Shown: positions 6,161 to 10,128 of the stretch, one piece after another
Position numbering within the stretch: position 1 is the stretch's first letter
Layout: each line of letters begins with the position of its first letter
Notes under the pieces: generated by a model
What the model saw: the letters and a program-made list of their open reading frames with translations, nothing else
What the model was told of the DNA's origin: nothing
The model's database searches: none
Assembly (NCBI GenBank): GCA_937900135.1
Contig: CALCDJ010000064.1
Location: 1-10,128, forward strand
Direction: 5' to 3'
Length of the DNA: 10,128 bases
Origin: an uncultured Blautia sp.
GTDB taxonomy: Bacteria; Bacillota; Clostridia; Lachnospirales; Lachnospiraceae
Program-made: the position numbers and the translations under genes

Positions 6161-6203
6161 GGGAGAACGGGTGATGCATTGCTGCACCGCGAGGAGGAAG
6201 AAC

Positions 6204-7487
6204 ATGAAAAAATATAATGAAATGACCAGAGAAGAGCTTCTGGCTCTGAAAAAAGAATTGGATCAGCAGTTCGCAGATGTAAAAGCACAGGGGCTTACCC
6301 TGGATATGTCCCGCGGAAAACCGGGAAAAGATCAGCTGGATCTTTCCATGGGAATGATGCAGGTGCTTGCAAATACATCAGAGTTAAGCTGTGAGACAGG
6401 TGTGGACTGTCGTAACTACGGTGTGATCGATGGAATCCCGGAAGCAAAGCGTCTGCTGGGCGCTATGTCTGAGGTGGACCCGGAACACATCATTATATAT
6501 GGAAACTCAAGTCTGAATGTTATGTTTGACAGTATTGCCCGTTCCATGACTCATGGTGTTATGGGAAATACACCGTGGAGTAAGCTGGATAAGGTAAAAT
6601 TCCTTTGCCCGGTACCAGGATACGACCGTCACTTTAAGATCACAGAATTCTTTGGTATTGAGATGGTGAATGTACCAATGACTCCAGAAGGACCGGATAT
6701 GGATCTGGTGGAAAAACTGGTAAGTGAAGATGCTGCCATTAAGGGAATCTGGTGTGTGCCTAAATATTCCAATCCACAGGGATATACCTATTCCAGAGAG
6801 ACCGTAGAGCGTTTTGCCCGTCTGAAACCGGCAGCTCCTGATTTCCGTATTTACTGGGACAATGCATACAGCATTCATCACTTATATGACGACAATCAGG
6901 ATTTCCTGGTAGAGATTCTTGCAGAATGTGCCAAGGCTGGAAATCCGGATCTGGTTTATAAATTTACTTCCACATCCAAGGTGAGCTTCCCGGGATCTGG
7001 TATTGCAGCTGTTGCAGCTTCCAAGGCAAACCTGGAAGACTTCCGTAGCTATATGCAGATTCAGACCATTGGTCATGATAAACTGAATCAGCTTCGCCAT
7101 GTGAAATTCTTTAAGGATCTGGATGGCCTTCATGCGCATATGAGAAAGCACGCAGATCTCATTCGTCCGAAATTTGAGATGGTATTAAATACTCTGGAAG
7201 CTGAGCTTGGGGGTCTGGGAATTGGCGAATGGACCAAGCCTCACGGTGGATATTTTATTTCCTTTGAAGCTATGGATGGCTGTGCAAAAGCAATTGTAGC
7301 CAAGGCAAAAGAAGCAGGAGTGGTTATGACCGGAGCTGGCGCTACCTATCCATATGGAAAGGACCCAAAAGATTCCAATATCCGTATCGCTCCAACCTTC
7401 CCGACACTTTCCGAACTGGAAGAAGCGGCAAAGGTATTTGTACTTTGTGTGAAACTGGCAAGCGTAGAAAAACTTCTGGAAGCATAA
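6204..7487 (+). CDS. PLP-dependent aminotransferase, aspartate aminotransferase-like (PF12897 type)
   Basis: This 427-residue fold-type I enzyme transfers amino groups between amino acids and 2-oxo acids using pyridoxal phosphate. It resembles the PF12897 aspartate aminotransferase subgroup, recognised by the N-terminal LDMSRGKPGKDQLDLS (34-49 approximately) and the NYGVIDGIPEAKRLLG segment. Visible cofactor and active-site features are YGNSSLN (99-105), NPQGY (190-194), D219 and Y222 in WDNAYSIHH, the Schiff-base lysine K259 in STSKVSFPGSG, and the carboxylate-binding R394 in NIRIAPTFP. The ATG at 6204 has AGGAGG (6192-6197) at 6 bases and begins where homologs begin (MKKYNEMTREEL), so the in-frame GTG/ATG at 6171/6174 is disfavoured. 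It heads the plus-strand group with the L,D-transpeptidase 52 bases downstream. Aspartate/oxaloacetate specificity is inferred from the family. Confidence 0.92.
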   Translation: MKKYNEMTREELLALKKELDQQFADVKAQGLTLDMSRGKPGKDQLDLSMGMMQVLANTSELSCETGVDCRNYGVIDGIPEAKRLLGAMSEVDPEHIIIYGNSSLNVMFDSIARSMTHGVMGNTPWSKLDKVKFLCPVPGYDRHFKITEFFGIEMVNVPMTPEGPDMDLVEKLVSEDAAIKGIWCVPKYSNPQGYTYSRETVERFARLKPAAPDFRIYWDNAYSIHHLYDDNQDFLVEILAECAKAGNPDLVYKFTSTSKVSFPGSGIAAVAASKANLEDFRSYMQIQTIGHDKLNQLRHVKFFKDLDGLHAHMRKHADLIRPKFEMVLNTLEAELGGLGIGEWTKPHGGYFISFEAMDGCAKAIVAKAKEAGVVMTGAGATYPYGKDPKDSNIRIAPTFPTLSELEEAAKVFVLCVKLASVEKLLEA

Positions 7488-7539
7488 ACGCGTCAGGCGT
7501 TACGCTTGTTTGACTTAAAGAAAAATAAGAGGATTATTC

Positions 7540-8940
7540 ATGACAGAAGAAAAGGCAAAAATGAGTACGGGGAAAAAGATAGTGATTGGGTGTATTGCAG
7601 CCTTTTTGATTTTAACGGCAGCAGCTTATTTCATCGGCGTGAATTATTTCTCAAAGCATTTTTTACCCGGAACTATGGTAAATGGTTTTAACTGTTCCTA
7701 TATGACGGCAGATGAGACGGAAGAGCTTTTGGCAGCAAAAGTAGGAGCGTATGTTCTCAGCATAAATACCAGGAACAACGGCCAGGAAAGCATCACCGCA
7801 GACCAGGCTGGTCTTACTTATCAGCCGGATGGCAGTGTGAAAAAGCTGCTTCTTGGGCAGGATCGTTATCTTTGGTTTCTGGCCTTCAGTCAAAAAAAGG
7901 ATTATGATCTGGAAACAGAAACCATTTATGATAAGGAAAAGCTTCAGGGAGCAGTAAAAGGTCTTTCCTGTATGCAGAAGGAAAATACCGTGGAACCCCA
8001 AGACGCTTATATTCGTGACAATGGTACGACTTTTGAGATCGTTCCGGAGGAGATGGGAACCAGTCTGAACCGTAAGAAAGTTCATAAGCTGGTGGCTAAG
8101 GCAGTTTCCACGGGAGCGGCTACATTGGATCTGGAAGAACAGAAGGCTTATGTGGACCCTAAGGTTTTTCAGGATGACAAAACCCTGATCAAAGACTGCA
8201 AACAGATGAATAAGCTGACGGATGTGGTCATCACCTATGATTTTTCGGATCGCACAGAAACGGTAGACCGTACCCTGATCAAAACCTGGCTGGTGAAAAA
8301 TAAAAAAGGAAATTACACGCTGGACAAAAATCTGGTTGCAGCTTATGTAAATGACCTTGGTTTTAAATATGATACCTTTGGGCTGGCAAGAACCTTTATT
8401 ACTTATGATGGAAGAGAAGTCCAAATTCCGGCAGGTGGAGATTATGGCTGGGTGATCAACCAGGAGGAAGAGACGAAGGCGCTGATAAAAGCCATCAAAT
8501 CGGGGGAAACCCAGGTGAGAGAGCCCGTTTATCTTTACGAAGGCTGGAGCCGCAATACCAATGACATTGGTTCCACTTATGTGGAGATTGACCTTGCCAA
8601 CCAGCGAATGGTATTCTATAAAGATGGGATTCCTATGGTAGATACTCTTGTGGTTACGGGAAATCCCAATGTCCCGGGCAATGAGACGCCGGCGGGCTGT
8701 TTTGCCATTGACGCCATGAAATCTCCGGCGGTACTTACCGGAGAAAATTATGCGGCTCCGGTCACCTACTGGATGCCGTTTGCGGGAAATGTGGGAATTC
8801 ATGATGCATCCTGGAGAACGGATTTTGGCGGAAATCTTTATATGCTGGAAGGTTCTCACGGGTGTGTAAATACTCCGTATTCTCAGGCGGAGATCATTTA
8901 TCAGAATATAGGAATCGGTTGTCCGGTAGTAGTGTATTAG
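7540..8940 (+). CDS. Membrane-anchored L,D-transpeptidase (YkuD) with peptidoglycan-binding domain
   Basis: This 466-residue protein has a short cytoplasmic N-terminus, one membrane segment (about 13-35, acting as an uncleaved anchor), a long extracellular region resembling the PG_binding_4 domain (PF12229, about 120-320) that often precedes YkuD domains, and a C-terminal YkuD catalytic domain (PF03734, about 345-466). The catalytic signature is intact: H421 (GIHDASW) and the SHGCVNT motif with S439, H440 and nucleophile C442. L,D-transpeptidases cut after the third-position diamino acid of a tetrapeptide stem and form 3-3 cross-links or attach proteins. The ATG at 7540 has AAGAGGA (7527-7533) at 6 bases. 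No promoter or convincing terminator lies in the 52 bases after the aminotransferase, so cotranscription is likely; Ddl follows 90 bases later. Confidence 0.94.
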   Translation: MTEEKAKMSTGKKIVIGCIAAFLILTAAAYFIGVNYFSKHFLPGTMVNGFNCSYMTADETEELLAAKVGAYVLSINTRNNGQESITADQAGLTYQPDGSVKKLLLGQDRYLWFLAFSQKKDYDLETETIYDKEKLQGAVKGLSCMQKENTVEPQDAYIRDNGTTFEIVPEEMGTSLNRKKVHKLVAKAVSTGAATLDLEEQKAYVDPKVFQDDKTLIKDCKQMNKLTDVVITYDFSDRTETVDRTLIKTWLVKNKKGNYTLDKNLVAAYVNDLGFKYDTFGLARTFITYDGREVQIPAGGDYGWVINQEEETKALIKAIKSGETQVREPVYLYEGWSRNTNDIGSTYVEIDLANQRMVFYKDGIPMVDTLVVTGNPNVPGNETPAGCFAIDAMKSPAVLTGENYAAPVTYWMPFAGNVGIHDASWRTDFGGNLYMLEGSHGCVNTPYSQAEIIYQNIGIGCPVVVY

Positions 8941-9030
8941 AGGGAGAGATGACTTCCACGCCAAGACTTATGAGAAAGTCTGAAATCAAAACGGGGGCCG
9001 GATCATGGATTGTAAAAAGGAGAAGAGATC

Positions 9031-10083
9031 ATGAAAATTGTTGTATTAGCCGGAGGCACCAGTACAGAACGTGCGATTTCCATTGTTTCGGGAACACAGA
9101 TTTGTATGGGATTACGTCAGAAAGGGCATCAGGCCATTCTTGTGGATATCTTTTGTGGAGTAGAACAGGTAAACTGGGATGATCCATTTCCAGAAGTATA
9201 CGAGATTCCACAGGCATCGGAGTATATGAAAAGCTTTGATGATAAGATTGAAGAAATGAAAAAACAGAGAAAGAATTTCTTTGGTCCCAATGTACTGGAT
9301 CTTTGCCAGGCAGCAGATGTGGCGTTTTTAGGACTGCATGGCGCCAATGGAGAAGACGGAAAGGTACAGGCGACCTTTGACCTGATGGGAATCCGTTATA
9401 CAGGAACCGGATATTTAAGCAGCGCTATGGCTATGGATAAAGGAATTACCAAGCAGATGTTTCGGATGCATCAAGTACCTACTCCAGGTGGTACTACCAT
9501 GCAAAAAAATTCCCGGACAGAATCGCTGGAAGAACTGGGAATGGAATTTCCGGTTGTGGTAAAAACCTGCTGCGGAGGTTCCAGTGTAGGCGTATATATT
9601 GCCAATAACCAGGAGGAATATGTACAGGCATTGGAAGAAGCCTTTGGTTATGAAGAAGAAGTGGTCATTGAAGAGTATATCAGGGGAAGAGAATTTTCTG
9701 TAGGAGTTGTAGATGGAAAAGCTTATCCGGTGATCGAGATCGCTCCTTTACAGGGATTTTATGATTATAAAAATAAATATCAGCCAGGTTCCACCATTGA
9801 AACCTGTCCGGCGGAGATTTCTCCGGAACTGACAGAAAAGATGCAGCGTTATGCAGAAGCCGGGGCCAAGGCGCTTTCCATGGAAAGCTATTGCCGCCTG
9901 GATTTTATGATGAAAGAAAATGGAGAGATGTATTGCCTGGAAGCCAATACCCTTCCGGGAATGACACCTACCAGTCTTCTTCCCCAGGAAGCACAGGTGT
10001 TGGGAATGGATTTTCCGGCACTCTGTGAAGAACTGATTCGGGTATCTCTGAAAAAATATGAGACAGAGGGGCAGGAAGATTGA
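9031..10083 (+). CDS. ddl: D-alanine--D-alanine ligase
   Basis: This 350-residue ATP-grasp enzyme joins two D-Ala molecules in the cytoplasm to make the dipeptide that MurF adds to the peptidoglycan precursor. Seen in order: VVLAGGTSTERAISIVSG (4-21) with the substrate-binding E13, HGANGEDG (103-110), K141 region, the ATP-binding loop GGSSVG (182-187), the omega loop FYDYKNKY (243-250), R289/D291, and the metal site E304-x-N306 followed by PGMTPTSLLP (309-318). The Tyr-rich omega loop is typical of D-Ala-D-Ala rather than D-Ala-D-Lac ligases. Two adjacent Cys (180-181) precede the ATP loop. Length is normal, and AAAGGAG (9016-9022) lies 8 bases before the ATG. It probably shares a transcript with the L,D-transpeptidase, but the 90-base gap holds a small hairpin (8964-8981) and a weak promoter cannot be excluded. 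Confidence 0.96.
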   Translation: MKIVVLAGGTSTERAISIVSGTQICMGLRQKGHQAILVDIFCGVEQVNWDDPFPEVYEIPQASEYMKSFDDKIEEMKKQRKNFFGPNVLDLCQAADVAFLGLHGANGEDGKVQATFDLMGIRYTGTGYLSSAMAMDKGITKQMFRMHQVPTPGGTTMQKNSRTESLEELGMEFPVVVKTCCGGSSVGVYIANNQEEYVQALEEAFGYEEEVVIEEYIRGREFSVGVVDGKAYPVIEIAPLQGFYDYKNKYQPGSTIETCPAEISPELTEKMQRYAEAGAKALSMESYCRLDFMMKENGEMYCLEANTLPGMTPTSLLPQEAQVLGMDFPALCEELIRVSLKKYETEGQED

Positions 10084-10128
10084 AAATGAGAAGTAGAGGG
10101 TATCCATTCCCTTAATCGCATCACAAAC

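Noticed and set aside
6161..6203. A T-box-like GGGTG...CACCGCG string before the aminotransferase
   Set aside because: The T-box consensus needs a contiguous AGGGUGGNACCGCG; here 11 bases interrupt it, and the leader is too short for the specifier stem and has no terminator/antiterminator pair.
7487..7505. Small overlapping inverted repeats (AACGC/GCGTT and GCGT/ACGC) after the aminotransferase
   Set aside because: Stems of 4-5 bp and a following TTGTTTGACTT without a run of T do not support a terminator.
7663..8964. A 433-codon open frame on the minus strand opposite the L,D-transpeptidase gene
   Set aside because: It is the antisense of a gene with intact catalytic motifs. The translation is rich in Ile, His and Arg with no recognisable domain, and it has no ribosome binding site of the quality seen for real genes here. 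Long antisense frames arise from codon bias.
8964..8981. Hairpin AGACTT/AAGTCT between the L,D-transpeptidase and ddl genes
   Set aside because: Only 6 bp with no T-tract after it, so not a terminator; kept as a possible minor processing or stability element only.
8949..9182. A frame starting in the gap before ddl (MTSTPRLMRKSEIK...) that runs into ddl
   Set aside because: The start is only 2-3 bases from a purine-rich stretch, the frame overlaps ddl out of phase, and the translation of the overlap is a shadow of ddl.
10086..10115. ATG-started frame after ddl (MRSRGYPFP-stop)
   Set aside because: It ends after nine codons and has no ribosome binding site; the last 45 bases of the window show no supportable feature.

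Overview
The window looks like ordinary chromosomal DNA from a low-to-mid-GC Bacillota, most likely a Lachnospiraceae gut anaerobe of the Blautia/Dorea type. This placement is inferred from AGGAGG-type ribosome binding sites before almost every gene, A/T-rich intergenic DNA, and the gene content: a DUF6062 protein, a surface protein with aromatic cell-wall-binding repeats, a YitT protein and a PF12897-type aminotransferase. I see no rRNA, tRNA, CRISPR array, insertion sequence, phage gene or attachment site. There is no gene-free stretch above 300 bases; the longest is about 243 bases (5961-6203), a divergent promoter region plus a leader.

Left part (1-1624): the 3' end of an unidentified plus-strand gene is followed after 24 bases by a GNAT acetyltransferase whose arginine codons differ from the rest. 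It converges on a minus-strand DUF6062 gene, with a hairpin between the two ends. The DUF6062 gene is divergent from a large secreted phosphodiester-glycosidase-type protein, and each has an extended -10 promoter in the shared 164-base gap.

Middle part (1625-5960): the secreted glycosidase ends in a strong terminator, and a Cof-type HAD phosphatase starts almost immediately after it. The HAD gene converges on a 64-residue cysteine-rich protein, and both share an A7/T7 bidirectional terminator. The cysteine-rich gene has a near-consensus promoter of its own. Upstream of it on the minus strand lie a YitT-type membrane protein and a class I SAM-dependent rRNA-methyltransferase-like protein.

Right part (5961-10128): a divergent promoter region separates the methyltransferase from a plus-strand group: a fold-type I aminotransferase (aspartate-aminotransferase-like), a membrane-anchored L,D-transpeptidase and D-alanine--D-alanine ligase (ddl). 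The last two act on the same part of peptidoglycan: Ddl makes the D-Ala-D-Ala end of the stem peptide, and L,D-transpeptidases cross-link stems after the terminal D-Ala is lost. With the wall-binding glycosidase, the window has a mild cell-envelope theme. Most genes are familiar. The least understood items are the cysteine-rich small protein, the duplicated Cys/His architecture of the DUF6062 protein, and a possible leader ORF before the aminotransferase.
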